Positions 1-9,434 of a stretch of 44,756 bases of DNA are shown one piece after another (the stretch's first letter is position 1; each line of letters starts with the position of its first letter). The notes under the pieces were generated by a model. The model was given only the letters and a program-made list of their open reading frames with translations. It made no database searches and was not told the DNA's origin. The DNA lies in NCBI GenBank assembly GCA_025941565.1, contig JAPCYN010000032.1, forward strand, positions 1-44,756, written 5' to 3'. The position numbers and the translations under genes are program-made. The DNA comes from Legionella sp. 515359 (GTDB lineage Bacteria; Pseudomonadota; Gammaproteobacteria; Legionellales; Legionellaceae).

Positions 1-281
1 GAAACGCCCTTCCTCTAACCCCTCTCCCGAAACGGGAGAGGAGAACTTTTTTAGTGCCGAAACGCCCTTCCTCTAACCCCTCTCCCGAAACGGGAGAGGG
101 GAGCTTTTTTAGTGCCGAAACGCCCTTCCTCTAACCCCTCTCCCGAAACGGGAGAGGAGAACTTTTTTAGTGCCGAAACGCCCTTCCTCTAACTCTTATC
201 CTGCAACGGGAGTGGGAACTTTTTTAGTGCCGAAATTCCCTCACCTAACCCGTCTCCGCAACGGGAGAGCAACTTTTGAGC
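1..281. repeat. Tandem array of 58-bp repeats, about 4.8 copies
   Basis: Units start at 1, 59, 117, 175 and 232. The first three are 58 bp and nearly identical, the fourth is 57 bp and diverged, and the fifth is degenerate and cut short. Each good unit holds a hairpin (CTCTCCCG, loop AAA, CGGGAGAG), then about eight bases, then a run of six T. This resembles an intrinsic terminator repeated in series, or a REP-like element. The array may continue to the left of the window. The open reading frame that runs through its right part is not credible as a gene. Confidence 0.9.
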
Positions 282-282
282 A

Positions 283-315
283 ATCCTGGGTTTTGCTTCG
301 CTGCACTCAGGCTAC
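283..315. repeat. Dispersed inverted-repeat family, half copy
   Basis: The segment reads from TCCTGGGTTTTGC to CACTCAGGCTAC and matches one arm of the longer repeats at 9951, 26734 and 44635. It directly follows the 58-bp array, and no gene is visible between 1 and 398. Confidence 0.6.
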
Positions 316-398
316 AAAAAATCGAAACTGTTTGATAATGGCTATTACTGCTTAAATAAACTACACTTTTTGTAGGCATCCATAAAGGGGGCTTCATA

Positions 399-569
399 AT
401 GAAATGGATTATTCTGTTCGGAAGTGTTGTTTTGATGGCTGGATGTTGTTGCACCAATGTAGTTGCATACAGACCTGTAGCTGTTACACCTGTTGTTGAG
501 CCTGTAGCGATTTATGCTTACCCTGTAGGACCTCTGGACGTGACCACAACGACTATTGATTTTTATTGA
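399..569 (+). CDS. Very small lipoprotein (56 aa), function unknown
   Basis: An ATG at 399 follows an AAAGGGGG ribosome-binding site by about eight bases. The product starts with a short hydrophobic stretch (residues 3-14) ending in the lipobox MAGC, with three consecutive cysteines at 16-18. The first would be lipidated after cleavage by signal peptidase II. The mature part is about 40 residues, rich in V, P and Y, and ends in a threonine run and DFY. It is a likely envelope-anchored peptide with no recognisable domain. It converges on topA across a dispersed repeat. The evidence for a real gene is the good start site plus the well-formed lipobox; the family was not recognised. Confidence 0.6.
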   Translation: MKWIILFGSVVLMAGCCCTNVVAYRPVAVTPVVEPVAIYAYPVGPLDVTTTTIDFY

Positions 570-580
570 TCAAAACAATT

Positions 581-617
581 GCAGCCTGGGTGAAGGCAAA
601 GCCATAACCCAGGATTT
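581..617. repeat. Dispersed inverted repeat between convergent genes
   Basis: This is a nested hairpin: CCTGGGT at 585-591 pairs with ACCCAGG at 607-613, and GGC/GCC pair inside it. It lies between the 3' end of the small lipoprotein gene and the 3' end of topA, and could act as a bidirectional terminator. It belongs to the same family as the elements at 9951, 17683, 26734, 30373, 33466 and 44635. Confidence 0.75.
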
Positions 618-656
618 AATAATATGCCCTCGCTGGACACTTATTCCCGCATTGAA

Positions 657-2942
657 TTAATCTGCTTCTTCCTTGGCAGAATAACCGCATCCGTCTTGTG
701 GGCAAAGAATTTGTCGACCAAATTTTTTGCTTTCTTTCACAGTCAAAATTGGCCAGTTACATTTAGGGCATGGTTGGTTAATTGGCTCATTCCATAAAGC
801 ATAATCACACTTAGGATAATTACCGCAAGAATAGAAAATCTTTCCTTTTCTTGATTTGCGTTGCAAAATTTTTGCTTCATGACACTTGGGACACTCCACC
901 CCCGTATCAGCAGGTTTTTCTATAGGCTCCATGTGCTTGCATTGGGGATAATTGCTGCAACCAATAAAACGGCCATAACGCCCGGTTTTTATATGTAACG
1001 GACTGGAGCATGCTGGACAGTCCCTTCCCTCAACCACTTCCGGTTCATTCTTTTCGTTATCCTGACCTGCGATGTCTTGAGTGTAATCACATTCAGGATA
1101 GCCAGTACATCCAATGAAGCGCCCACGCTTACCTAATCTTATTGACAGTGGCTTGCTGCATTTTGGACATTGTTCCTCCAGAACTTCAGAGGTTACATCT
1201 TTACGTTGTACCTGTTGATCTGTAGTTTGAATTTGTTGCACAAAGGGCTGCCAGAACTCTTCTAAAACAGGAATCCATTCTTTTTCACCCCGCGCAACAG
1301 CATCAAGTGTATCCTCAAGCTCTGCGGTAAATTTATAGTCGACATAACGCGTAAAATAGCCCGTCAAAAAGCGATTCACTATGCGACCAACATCGGTTGG
1401 AAAGAATCTTTTCTTATCAACAATAACGTATTCACGTTGTTGTAACGTATGAATAATGGATGCGTAAGTTGAGGGGCGACCGATATCATATTCTTCCAAT
1501 GCTTTAACTAAAGTTGCTTCAGAATATCTTGGTGGCGGCTCAGTGAAATGTTGATTGGCTAATATGTCGTTTACTTTGACCTTTTCACCGACCGTAAATG
1601 CTGGCAGTAATGAACCTTCATTTTCATCTTCTTTGTTATCATCACGACCCTCTTCATACACTGAAAGGAATCCAGGAAAGGTAATTGTAGAACCATTAGC
1701 GCGAAAAATATTCCCTTCACCACAACTTAAATCTACAGCAACTGTGTCCAATATCGCATCCGCCATTTGGCAAGCTACCGTACGCTTCCAGATTAAACTG
1801 TAAAGTTTGTATTGATCCACGGTTAATGCCGATTGCACCATTTCTGGTGTACGTTTTACCGATGTGGGTCGAATAGCCTCATGCGCTTCTTGAGCATTCT
1901 TGGATTTGGTTTTGTAAACTCTTGGACTTTCAGGACAATTGTCGGCTCCATAGCGCTGGGTAATAAACTCTCGTGTTTCTTCTATGGCTTCTGTAGACAA
2001 GTTAACCGAATCGGTACGCATATAACTGATAAGACCAACTGTTCCTGTTCCAATATCGATCCCTTCATACAGTTGTTGGGCAACCATCATCGACTTGCGG
2101 GCCGTAAAGCCTAATTTTCGTGCCGCTTCTTGTTGTAGGGTCGAGGTGATAAACGGAGGTGAAGGCTTACGCTTGCGTTGCTTTTTCTCAATTTGGGTAA
2201 CGAGCAAATTGCCTTGTGCCTGACGAATCAAATGCTCTTTGATTTCCAGCGCCTGTTCTTCCTTATTGACCGTAAATTGCTGCAATTTTTCATTTTTGTA
2301 ATGAGTCAAACGCGCTTCAAAGGATACCTTTGTATGAATGCATTGGGCTAAAATCTTCCAATATTCTTGAGGTGTAAAACGTTCGATTTCCTCCTCTCGC
2401 TCGACGATAAGTCGCAGAGCCGGGCTTTGCACGCGTCCTGCAGAGAGCCCTCTTCTCACTTTCTTCCACAGTAGAGGAGATAAATTAAATCCCACTAAAT
2501 AATCCAACGCGCGTCGCGCTTGTTGGGCATTAACCAAATCCATAGAAATAGAACGTGGATGATTTATTGCATCTTGAATTGCTGATTTGGTAATTTCATT
2601 GAAAAAAATCCGGTGAATGGGTTTATCTTTGGTTAGATTTTTTTCTTTCATTAATTCATAAATATGCCAGGAAATGGCTTCGCCTTCGCGATCAGGGTCA
2701 GTTGCGAGCAACAAGGAATCTGACTTTTTGAGCATTTTTGCAATAGTTTCGATATGGCGTGAGTTCCTTTCAATAGGAACATAAGTCATTGCAAAATCTT
2801 TATCAGGGTTAACCGAACCCTTGCGTGCGGGTAAATCGCGGACATGCCCGTAAGAGGCGATAACCTCATAATCATCACCCAAATATTTTTGAATTGTTTT
2901 CGCTTTGGCGGGTGACTCAACAATCACCAAATGTTTACTCAT
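657..2942 (-). CDS. topA: DNA topoisomerase I
   Basis: This type IA topoisomerase relaxes negative supercoils by passing one strand through a transient break. The 761-residue product has the N-terminal Toprim domain (HLVIVESPAKA near residue 4, TDPDREGEA near 81). The active-site tyrosine is in GLISYMRTDS, at about residue 307. At the C-terminus there are four Cys4 zinc-ribbon modules from about residue 590 onward, three of the CPxC...C...C type and a shorter last one. The length is close to the gammaproteobacterial norm, although the tail after the zinc ribbons is short. It is the last gene of the minus-strand run lysM-dprA-smg-topA, the usual gammaproteobacterial order, and starts 133 bp after smg. 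The identification is secure. Confidence 0.98.
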   Translation of the reverse strand: MSKHLVIVESPAKAKTIQKYLGDDYEVIASYGHVRDLPARKGSVNPDKDFAMTYVPIERNSRHIETIAKMLKKSDSLLLATDPDREGEAISWHIYELMKEKNLTKDKPIHRIFFNEITKSAIQDAINHPRSISMDLVNAQQARRALDYLVGFNLSPLLWKKVRRGLSAGRVQSPALRLIVEREEEIERFTPQEYWKILAQCIHTKVSFEARLTHYKNEKLQQFTVNKEEQALEIKEHLIRQAQGNLLVTQIEKKQRKRKPSPPFITSTLQQEAARKLGFTARKSMMVAQQLYEGIDIGTGTVGLISYMRTDSVNLSTEAIEETREFITQRYGADNCPESPRVYKTKSKNAQEAHEAIRPTSVKRTPEMVQSALTVDQYKLYSLIWKRTVACQMADAILDTVAVDLSCGEGNIFRANGSTITFPGFLSVYEEGRDDNKEDENEGSLLPAFTVGEKVKVNDILANQHFTEPPPRYSEATLVKALEEYDIGRPSTYASIIHTLQQREYVIVDKKRFFPTDVGRIVNRFLTGYFTRYVDYKFTAELEDTLDAVARGEKEWIPVLEEFWQPFVQQIQTTDQQVQRKDVTSEVLEEQCPKCSKPLSIRLGKRGRFIGCTGYPECDYTQDIAGQDNEKNEPEVVEGRDCPACSSPLHIKTGRYGRFIGCSNYPQCKHMEPIEKPADTGVECPKCHEAKILQRKSRKGKIFYSCGNYPKCDYALWNEPINQPCPKCNWPILTVKESKKFGRQILCPQDGCGYSAKEEAD

Positions 2943-3075
2943 AGTAACGTTAACCTTATCCTTTTCACTTCATCCCTAAGCACCAAAATTTATCCGAACT
3001 TGCAACAAGCACGGGACATTGGTGCTGAAAATGAAATATCACCAACTTCTAGTAGTATAGGTAATAGATGTTCTT

Positions 3076-3513
3076 TTAATGTAATGTCAACTCGTCTTCT
3101 GATTGATAAAGAACTAAATCAAGAAAAGCAAGCTGTTCTTCATTAAAAGAACTCGCCAAAGCATTTCTTATGGTCCATTTAGTCTCTTGAAGCGTTACGA
3201 TACGAGATTCAGAAAATTGCAATTGATTCATAATCATTTCAAATGATTCTGCATTAAGCACTTTCCATAATTTCATCCGCATGAGAAATTGATAACTGGC
3301 CTTAGTCAGTTTCATTTGCTCGTCATAAGTAATGACTCGTGTTGATGTGTGTTGTTGCAACTTCAAATGCAAAACTTGCTCTTCCGAAGCTAAACCCTCA
3401 TCATCATTCAGTTGTTCCGTTGCATCCTGGTCAGCGGTTTTATGGCTTTTTTGCAGTTGGGTAAGACTTTTTTCAAATAAACTCAATAACATTTCAAATA
3501 AGTTATCTTTCAT
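3076..3513 (-). CDS. smg: Smg family protein (DUF494)
   Basis: This 145-residue acidic helical protein matches the Smg/DUF494 family in length, composition and position. It sits between dprA and topA, as in many gammaproteobacteria, and its ATG is three bases after the dprA stop, so the two are probably co-transcribed. Residues 1-20 read like the family start (MKDNLFEMLLSLFE), and the C-terminal half (KLWKVLNAESFEMIM and onward) also fits the family. The biochemical role of Smg is not established. The poorly conserved region around residues 22-60 is acidic and glutamine-rich. Confidence 0.85.
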   Translation of the reverse strand: MKDNLFEMLLSLFEKSLTQLQKSHKTADQDATEQLNDDEGLASEEQVLHLKLQQHTSTRVITYDEQMKLTKASYQFLMRMKLWKVLNAESFEMIMNQLQFSESRIVTLQETKWTIRNALASSFNEEQLAFLDLVLYQSEDELTLH

Positions 3514-3516
3514 ATA

Positions 3517-4590
3517 CTAACACCTCATATAGCCACCGGGCACAGATACAACAGCCCCATTTAATTCTAATTCAGCAAGCTCAACAGTAACTTGCTCAAC
3601 GGTGCATCCACTACGTAAAATGATCTGATCAACAGTTGTCATTTCAAAGCCAATGAACTTTACTAGGTTTTTATTCCCGCTGGCAAGAGGTAAAATAGCT
3701 TTATCCGTTGTTTGCTGTTCCGAATCGATCCGTAACTCTTCAAGAACATCCGCAACTGAAGTGACTAATTTGGCTCCTTGCTGCAACAGGTAATGACACC
3801 CTCGAGCCAGAGGATTGTGAATGGAGCCAGGAATCGCTAAAACATCTCGGTTTTGTTCCAAGGCCATTCGTGCGGTGATTAATGAACCACTCTTGATTGC
3901 CGACTCAACAACCAAAGTGCACAATGATAAACCACTTATTATACGATTTCTTCGGGGGAAATGTCCAGCGATAGGTGGACTTTTTAAGGGGAATTCGCTC
4001 ACTAATAGACCATTTTGAGTAATTTTATGTGATAAGGTGCGATGACGATGAGGATAGATTCGATCAATTCCTGTACCTAAAACAGCTATGGTTTGGCCTC
4101 CTGATTCCAGGCATCCCTCATGAGCCTGAGCATCAATACCTAAAGCCAAACCACTCACAATGGTAACTCCATGGGATGCAATTGCCCTTGCAAATTGCCG
4201 CGCGTTTTCACTTCCAGTTACGGTTGGATTGCGACTACCTACCACCGCTAATTTGGGTGAATTTAAACAGGCAAGCCGTCCTTTTGCGTATAAAACAATG
4301 GGAGGATCCATAATTTCCTTCAATAAAGCAGGATATTCAGGTGAATCCCAAGTAAGCAGATGATGATCCTCTGCTGCCTGCATCCAATTCAGATCTTCTT
4401 GAATCAAATTCAAATCAAAACCCGCTATGGTCTGTGCCAGAGCTAAGGGTAAACCCGCTTGCTCAAGTTCATTTGCAGAGAGCTGGAACATACATTGTAA
4501 ATCAGGCCAACGTTTTTGTAGTTTTGCTACAGTACGCGGCCCCACTTTTTCCATTCGGTTTAATGCGAGATAGCAGGACAAGTTATTCAT
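3517..4590 (-). CDS. dprA: DNA processing protein DprA (Smf)
   Basis: DprA protects incoming single-stranded DNA and loads RecA during natural transformation. The 357-residue protein has an N-terminal helical region with helix-hairpin-helix character (about 10-55). The Rossmann-like DprA core follows at about 75-290, with VVGSRNPT (116-123), SGLALGIDAQAH, GTGIDRIYP, and FPRRNRIISGLS near 211-222. The C-terminus (about 305-357) resembles the winged-helix domain found in many DprA proteins. The start overlaps the stop of the upstream LysM gene by four bases (ATGA), suggesting translational coupling. Natural competence is known in Legionella. Confidence 0.96.
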   Translation of the reverse strand: MNNLSCYLALNRMEKVGPRTVAKLQKRWPDLQCMFQLSANELEQAGLPLALAQTIAGFDLNLIQEDLNWMQAAEDHHLLTWDSPEYPALLKEIMDPPIVLYAKGRLACLNSPKLAVVGSRNPTVTGSENARQFARAIASHGVTIVSGLALGIDAQAHEGCLESGGQTIAVLGTGIDRIYPHRHRTLSHKITQNGLLVSEFPLKSPPIAGHFPRRNRIISGLSLCTLVVESAIKSGSLITARMALEQNRDVLAIPGSIHNPLARGCHYLLQQGAKLVTSVADVLEELRIDSEQQTTDKAILPLASGNKNLVKFIGFEMTTVDQIILRSGCTVEQVTVELAELELNGAVVSVPGGYMRC

Positions 4591-5624
4591 GGGTTGATCA
4601 CATAATTTAATAAATAAACCGCTCGAGTAGAACGAACAATTAAGGCAAAACTGGTTTTGGTAAACACCCGAAAAACCATAACTTCACCAATACGCTCGGG
4701 CGGCAATCGAATCGGCAACAGTTTATTTTTAGGATCATTGACTTTACCTGAATCTCTATAGATACCCAGCACATCTCCTGCCTCCAATCCATCTCGGGCG
4801 CCCAAACTGAGCACAGCAACACCACCTACCGCCTCCTGGACATTTCCATTAGGCATCCCATTAGGCATATCAATAATAAATCCCCGCACGCGATATCTAG
4901 GGGATTTAGGTTCAAAGTACAAATTAAATTCAGGGCTATTATTAATCAGAACACTATCTTGAACTTTAACTCCTTCATTGATGCCGGTTAATAAAATTGT
5001 TGCTGGATCACCACCTGCTATCAACTCGGCATAACCTACTAAATCAGCTCGATATCCCAAAAGCTCTTTAGTTTTTGGATCCACATAATTTTTCCCCCCC
5101 CTGAAAATGGAATAGGCAGGAATACCCTCTGCAGGCAGTTCTCGTGAAGGATGTAATCCTTGAACATAAGCCTCATCGCCTTGGCCGCCTATCATATGCT
5201 CTCCTATGAGCGCAACGATGTACGGAGCACGGCTGACAACATCCTGATCCAATACGAGGGATTCATTTAAAAAGGGTTTGATATCCGTTAAAGGTATTGC
5301 AGGGATGGCCTCATCCAAAGGCAAAGGACGAACGTTAGGGGATAATTTTATTGTGCCATTTGATAATACTTTGATGTAAGGTTTATTTTTAGAATAGGCT
5401 AAAACCAGAACGGCTCCCGGATATAAACGATTGGGATTTTTTATCTTGGGATTGGCATACCAAAGCGCTTTCCATTCCCAGGGGTTATTCAAGTAACGAC
5501 TGGCTATACTCCATAAAGTGTCGCCAGGTTGAACCACATAACGCTCAGGAGCATCTGATCGTAAACTTAGAGCATAATTTAATGTGGATAAGAAAAAGAA
5601 GAAGATAAAGAGAATAAATCTCAT
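4587..5624 (-). CDS. Secreted LysM-domain protein
   Basis: The chosen start (ATG at 5624) has an AAAGGA ribosome-binding site and gives 345 residues with a classic signal peptide (MRFILFIFFFFLSTLNYALS). An upstream in-frame ATG at 5723 would add an unlikely 33 residues. One LysM domain spans about 28-75 (YVVQPGDTLWSIASRYL, then NPNRLYPGAVLVL) and should bind peptidoglycan. The remaining 270 residues are a periplasmic region of the kind found in LysM proteins next to dprA in gammaproteobacteria. No catalytic motif was seen. It is the first gene of the minus-strand run and is divergent from def across 91 bp. Confidence 0.85.
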   Translation of the reverse strand: MRFILFIFFFFLSTLNYALSLRSDAPERYVVQPGDTLWSIASRYLNNPWEWKALWYANPKIKNPNRLYPGAVLVLAYSKNKPYIKVLSNGTIKLSPNVRPLPLDEAIPAIPLTDIKPFLNESLVLDQDVVSRAPYIVALIGEHMIGGQGDEAYVQGLHPSRELPAEGIPAYSIFRGGKNYVDPKTKELLGYRADLVGYAELIAGGDPATILLTGINEGVKVQDSVLINNSPEFNLYFEPKSPRYRVRGFIIDMPNGMPNGNVQEAVGGVAVLSLGARDGLEAGDVLGIYRDSGKVNDPKNKLLPIRLPPERIGEVMVFRVFTKTSFALIVRSTRAVYLLNYVINP

Positions 5625-5715
5625 TAGAGTCAATCCTTTGTTGGAATATCTTGCAGCCTTACAATATATAAACGATAATATTAACATGATTTTTGTACAG
5701 AGAACCAGATAAACG

Positions 5716-6225
5716 ATGACCATTCATACGATTCTATATTTACCTGACGCTCGATTAAGAGATGTTGCAAAACCGGTTGTTCATTTTGATGAGCAATTGC
5801 AAATCCTCATTGACGATATGTTTGAGACAATGTATGACGCTCGTGGAGTGGGACTTGCGGCACCTCAAATTGGTGTGAGCTTGCGTTTATCGGTTGTTGA
5901 TATTACAGGCGATAAACAGAATCAAATGGTTATTATCAATCCTGAAATCATTGCGTCTGAAGGCAAACAGAAGTTTGAAGAAGGATGTCTTTCTGTTCCT
6001 GGTGCTTATGATACCGTTATCCGTGCAGAAAAAGTGACCGTAAAAGCCCTGGATAGAAATGGTAACCCTTTTGAAATCAAAGCCGAAGGCTTACTCGCTG
6101 AATGTCTGCAGCATGAAATTGATCACATGAATGGCAAATTGTTTATTGATCTGCTTTCTCCATTGAAAAAAGCCATGGCCCGTAAAAAATTAGAGAAATT
6201 CAAACGCCAACACGCTCGCAAATAA
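5716..6225 (+). CDS. def: Peptide deformylase
   Basis: This enzyme removes the N-formyl group from nascent proteins and uses a metal ion. All three family motifs are present in the 169-residue product: GVGLAAPQ at 44-51, EGCLS at 89-93 with the metal-binding Cys91, and HEIDH at 133-137 with two metal histidines and the catalytic glutamate. It heads the def-fmt-rsmB run, in which fmt makes the formyl-Met-tRNA whose formyl group def later removes. Confidence 0.98.
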   Translation: MTIHTILYLPDARLRDVAKPVVHFDEQLQILIDDMFETMYDARGVGLAAPQIGVSLRLSVVDITGDKQNQMVIINPEIIASEGKQKFEEGCLSVPGAYDTVIRAEKVTVKALDRNGNPFEIKAEGLLAECLQHEIDHMNGKLFIDLLSPLKKAMARKKLEKFKRQHARK

Positions 6226-6260
6226 TGCGCGCTGCATTTTTCGCACGTTTTTTTTCATTC

Positions 6261-6287
6261 AAGATGCGTCGCCTAAAGACGCTTCTT
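6261..6287. other. Hairpin in the def-fmt spacer
   Basis: AAGATGCGTC (6261-6270) pairs with GACGCTTCTT (6278-6287) with one mismatch and a seven-base loop. The T run lies before the stem rather than after it, so it is not a standard plus-strand terminator. It could be a processing or stability element between def and fmt. Confidence 0.4.
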
Positions 6288-6307
6288 GATCGAAGTGAAT
6301 AGGTACC

Positions 6308-7255
6308 ATGACTACATTGAATATCGTTTTTGCTGGAACCCCAGAATTTGGTTTGCCTTGTCTTGATGCGCTACTGCAATCAAAACATCATATTCAAGCA
6401 ATTTATACTCAACCGGACCGTCCAGCGGGGCGTGGCAGAAAACTACAAGCTTCTGCAGTAAAAGAATGGGCTTTAAACCATCAAGTTCCAGTCTATCAAC
6501 CACTCAATTTCAAAAATCCTGAGGCAATTGCAGAGCTTGCCGCATTAAAACCTGATGTTCTGGTAGTTATCGCTTATGGATTAATCCTCCCTAAAGCAGT
6601 GCTTGAAATTCCCCGCTTAGGGTGTATTAACGTGCATGCCTCCTTGTTACCTCGTTGGCGTGGTGCCTCTCCAATTCAATCTGCCATTCTTCATGGAGAT
6701 CCTGAATCTGGGGTGACTATCATGCAAATGGATGCGGGCATGGATACAGGCGCTATGCTGCATAAAGTGAGTTGCCCCATAACCGCCTCAGAAACGGCGC
6801 AAAGTCTGCATGACAAACTGGCAGAAATCTCCGCACAACCGTTATTACATATCTTAGATGAATTAGCCGCTCAAACTGCAAAACCTGAGATCCAAAATAA
6901 TGAATTAGCAACCTATGCCAGCAAAATTAACAAAGAAGACGCTCGCATCAATTGGCAACACACTGCGATAGAAATCGATCGAAAAGTTCGCGCATTCAAC
7001 CCTTGGCCCATCGCCTATACCACCTTAGGGGAAGAAATTCTGCGTATTCATCAAGCCAAAGTTGTCACATTACCCTTTTCACAAACACCTGGAACGGTGG
7101 TCAGCATCGATAAAAAGGGCATGTTGATTGCAACCGGTGATCAAGGTTTGCTCGTAGAACGAATCCAGCTTCCAGGCGCTAAAGTGATCTCCATAGCGGA
7201 TTGGTTAAATTCCTCAAAATCGCAAATAGATACAGGGTTTGTGTTTCATGAATAA
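6308..7255 (+). CDS. fmt: Methionyl-tRNA formyltransferase
   Basis: Fmt formylates Met-tRNA(fMet) with 10-formyl-tetrahydrofolate, which is needed for normal translation initiation. The 315-residue protein has the N-terminal formyltransferase fold (VFAGTPEFG at 7-15) and the RPAGRGRKL loop near 38-46. The catalytic triad is N108, H110 ([14 protein letters not shown]) and D146 ([10 protein letters not shown]). The C-terminal OB-like tRNA-binding domain covers about 205-315. The length is typical. Its end overlaps the rsmB start by eight bases. Confidence 0.98.
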   Translation: MTTLNIVFAGTPEFGLPCLDALLQSKHHIQAIYTQPDRPAGRGRKLQASAVKEWALNHQVPVYQPLNFKNPEAIAELAALKPDVLVVIAYGLILPKAVLEIPRLGCINVHASLLPRWRGASPIQSAILHGDPESGVTIMQMDAGMDTGAMLHKVSCPITASETAQSLHDKLAEISAQPLLHILDELAAQTAKPEIQNNELATYASKINKEDARINWQHTAIEIDRKVRAFNPWPIAYTTLGEEILRIHQAKVVTLPFSQTPGTVVSIDKKGMLIATGDQGLLVERIQLPGAKVISIADWLNSSKSQIDTGFVFHE

Positions 7256-8549
7256 GAATGAGCGATTGCAAGCCTTAAAAATTTTAACTCACGTTTTGAC
7301 TGAGAAATCATCCTTATCCCAGCTTATGCCTGCAACAGCTGAAATCACCCCAATGACCAAAGAAATCTGCTTTGGCTTTTGCCGCCATTATTTTCGTTTA
7401 CAAGCCTTAGCAGAGTGCCTGCTTCAAAAAAAACCTAAGGAACTAGAGATTTGGGTCGCGGTACTTATAGGCCTTTATCAACTACACTACATGCAGTTAC
7501 CCGATTACGCCGTAGTCAAAGAAACGGTTGCCTTACTTGAAAAAATCAAAAAACCCTGGGCAAAAGGTTTGGTCAACGCGGTTTTACGCAACTTCTGCCG
7601 CCAGCAAACAGAAATTATGGCACGACTAAGCAACGATCCCAGATTCCTCTATGGTCAACCTCAATGGTTACTGGAGCGTTTGCAGGCAGATTGGCCTGAT
7701 GACTGGCAAGCAATAGCCCAAGCAAATGATAAACATCCACCCATGACTCTAAGAGTTAATGTGCAAAAAAATTCTGTTGCTGAATATTTACAGACTTTAA
7801 ATCAAGCAGGCATTGCTGCTAAACCCCATGCTGTAGCACCTGAAGGAATTACTTTAACTACACCTTGCGATGTACGCCAACTCCCCGGTTTTACAGAGGG
7901 ATGTATTTCTGTTCAAGATGGCGCAGCACAATTGGCGGCCTCTTTGTTGTCGTTAAAACCTGGTTTGCGTCTTCTTGATGCCTGTTGCGCTCCAGGAGGA
8001 AAAACCTGTCATATTTTAGAAAAAGAACCTGATTTGTCCGCATGTATTGCTTTAGATGTTGAGCCTAAGCGACTGAAACGAGTTCGAGAAAACCTGAACC
8101 GCCTTAATCTCCATGCAACCTTGGTAGAAGGCGATGCATTAACTCCTGCCCAGTGGTGGGATGGTCAACTTTTTGATCGTATTTTGTTAGATGCTCCTTG
8201 TTCTGCAACAGGGGTCATTCGACGCCATTCGGACATTAAATTATTACGCAATAATGAAGAAATAGTTACTGCAACTAAAATCCAGCATAACATGCTGAAT
8301 TGCTTATGGCCTTTGCTCGCAGAAGGCGGCTTGCTGGTTTATGCCACGTGTTCGGTGATGTCCGCTGAAAATGAGCAACAAATCGCAAGTTTTGTTGCAA
8401 CTCATCCAGACTGTACGATAATAAAAGAACCTTGGACCTGGGGACACGCAACAGCGCACGGCCAACAAATTTTACCTGGGGAACACGAAATGGATGGATT
8501 TTTCTACGCCGTGCTGTTTAAGAGTAATAACTCCGGTTCACCACGTTAA
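7248..8549 (+). CDS. rsmB: 16S rRNA (cytosine-967-C5)-methyltransferase RsmB
   Basis: RsmB (Sun) methylates C967 of 16S rRNA. The ATG at 7248 is preferred over an in-frame TTG at 7239; it gives 433 residues starting [14 protein letters not shown] NusB-like RNA-binding domain occupies about 1-130. The SAM-dependent domain has [10 protein letters not shown] (244-253), the PC motif [10 protein letters not shown] with Cys318, and the TC motif YATCSV with the likely nucleophile Cys368. It overlaps the end of fmt, the usual arrangement in gammaproteobacteria. Confidence 0.97.
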   Translation: MNKNERLQALKILTHVLTEKSSLSQLMPATAEITPMTKEICFGFCRHYFRLQALAECLLQKKPKELEIWVAVLIGLYQLHYMQLPDYAVVKETVALLEKIKKPWAKGLVNAVLRNFCRQQTEIMARLSNDPRFLYGQPQWLLERLQADWPDDWQAIAQANDKHPPMTLRVNVQKNSVAEYLQTLNQAGIAAKPHAVAPEGITLTTPCDVRQLPGFTEGCISVQDGAAQLAASLLSLKPGLRLLDACCAPGGKTCHILEKEPDLSACIALDVEPKRLKRVRENLNRLNLHATLVEGDALTPAQWWDGQLFDRILLDAPCSATGVIRRHSDIKLLRNNEEIVTATKIQHNMLNCLWPLLAEGGLLVYATCSVMSAENEQQIASFVATHPDCTIIKEPWTWGHATAHGQQILPGEHEMDGFFYAVLFKSNNSGSPR

Positions 8550-8600
8550 TGTTTACTCGTTCCCTGATATGGGCTGAGCACTTATATTTAAGGATAAAAA

Positions 8601-9356
8601 ATGACAATCAATTGGCCTTTAATCACTGTTTTGTTCTGCATATCCATTCCAGGAGTAGTCATTGCAATAAAACGATTAATTTATTTTCTATTGCCGGATA
8701 ATTCGGATGAACTAAAAAAGCGGATGAGTCGCTTTGCCATTTTACAAACCTTATTTATGGTCTTTATCCTAAGTTTTGCAGGAGCGGTACTGTCCCCGGC
8801 TACGGGGTTACATGATCCGGTACTTGAAGCACTTTTGCAGGGTACTGCAGGGATAAGTGCATTACGTCCTATTTTATTACCTACTGTTTTGTATGCCTTT
8901 TTTGGGGTGCTGGTGTTTTTGGTTCTCTATTATGGCATCATCGCACGCATCGCTGACACAAAAAACATGGAAATCATGGCCAATCTTCGCACCACTCTTG
9001 GTGTTGATGGTTGTGTTCTCTATGGAGGCGTAGTAGAAGAAATCATTGCCCGATGGGGATTAATGAATCTTGCTGCTTTTTTCGCCCTACTCTTTACGAA
9101 ACAATATCCTCTCTTGATTATCTGGATTTCAATTTTTATTAGCGGCCTGGTCTTTGCAGTAAGTCAAATCCCCGCTTACCTCGCTGCCGGTTGTACATCA
9201 AACCGACGTTTCATTTACTCTCTTATTTTACTTAGCCTTTACCAATCAATACTTTTTGGGTATTTATTTTGGCAATATGGACTTATTGCGGCGATCTTGG
9301 CCCATATGTTGTTTCACTTGGGATGGACAGTATTTGAAAATGTAAAAAAATCGTAA
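8601..9356 (+). CDS. CPBP-family intramembrane protease-like protein
   Basis: This 251-residue polytopic membrane protein has about seven hydrophobic segments. It carries the first CPBP (Abi/Rce1-like) motif, EEIIAR, with the glutamate pair E146-E147 and R151. The last motif region is LAHMLFHLGW, with H235 and H239. The middle motif, normally FxxxH, reads FAVSQ, so glutamine 189 stands in the position of the second catalytic histidine. CPBP members are glutamic intramembrane peptidases, but the missing histidine makes activity here uncertain. It stands alone, 51 bp after rsmB, and its substrate is unknown. Confidence 0.7.
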   Translation: MTINWPLITVLFCISIPGVVIAIKRLIYFLLPDNSDELKKRMSRFAILQTLFMVFILSFAGAVLSPATGLHDPVLEALLQGTAGISALRPILLPTVLYAFFGVLVFLVLYYGIIARIADTKNMEIMANLRTTLGVDGCVLYGGVVEEIIARWGLMNLAAFFALLFTKQYPLLIIWISIFISGLVFAVSQIPAYLAAGCTSNRRFIYSLILLSLYQSILFGYLFWQYGLIAAILAHMLFHLGWTVFENVKKS

Positions 9357-9367
9357 AGCACGCCCCC

Positions 9368-9400
9368 CTTAATCTTGTCTTAACCTTGATCTTTTATCCT
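9368..9400 (+). promoter_or_regulatory. PmrA-like box plus -10 element
   Basis: CTTAATCTT (9368-9376), two bases, then CTTAACCTT (9379-9387) match the Legionella PmrA tandem half-site consensus (cTTAATatT repeated with an 11-bp period). Seven bases further is a possible -10, TATCCT (9395-9400). The half-site spacing and the distance to the -10 are the same as in the promoter at 36697. PmrA is known to activate many Dot/Icm effector genes. Confidence 0.65.
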
Positions 9401-9434
9401 ACAAGGGAATGTAGTCAAAGCTAGGGGGTAGGAT

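Noticed and set aside
1-281. CRISPR array
   Set aside because: The units are directly adjacent with no unique spacers, and no cas genes are present.
170-355. 61-residue open frame across the 58-bp repeats
   Set aside because: It runs through tandem repeats and a dispersed element, has no ribosome-binding site and no protein-like composition.
1833-2114. Plus-strand open frame inside topA
   Set aside because: It lies wholly inside a clearly coding gene on the other strand and has no start signal.
6226-6307. Terminator between def and fmt
   Set aside because: The T run precedes the hairpin instead of following it, and fmt and rsmB appear co-transcribed with def.
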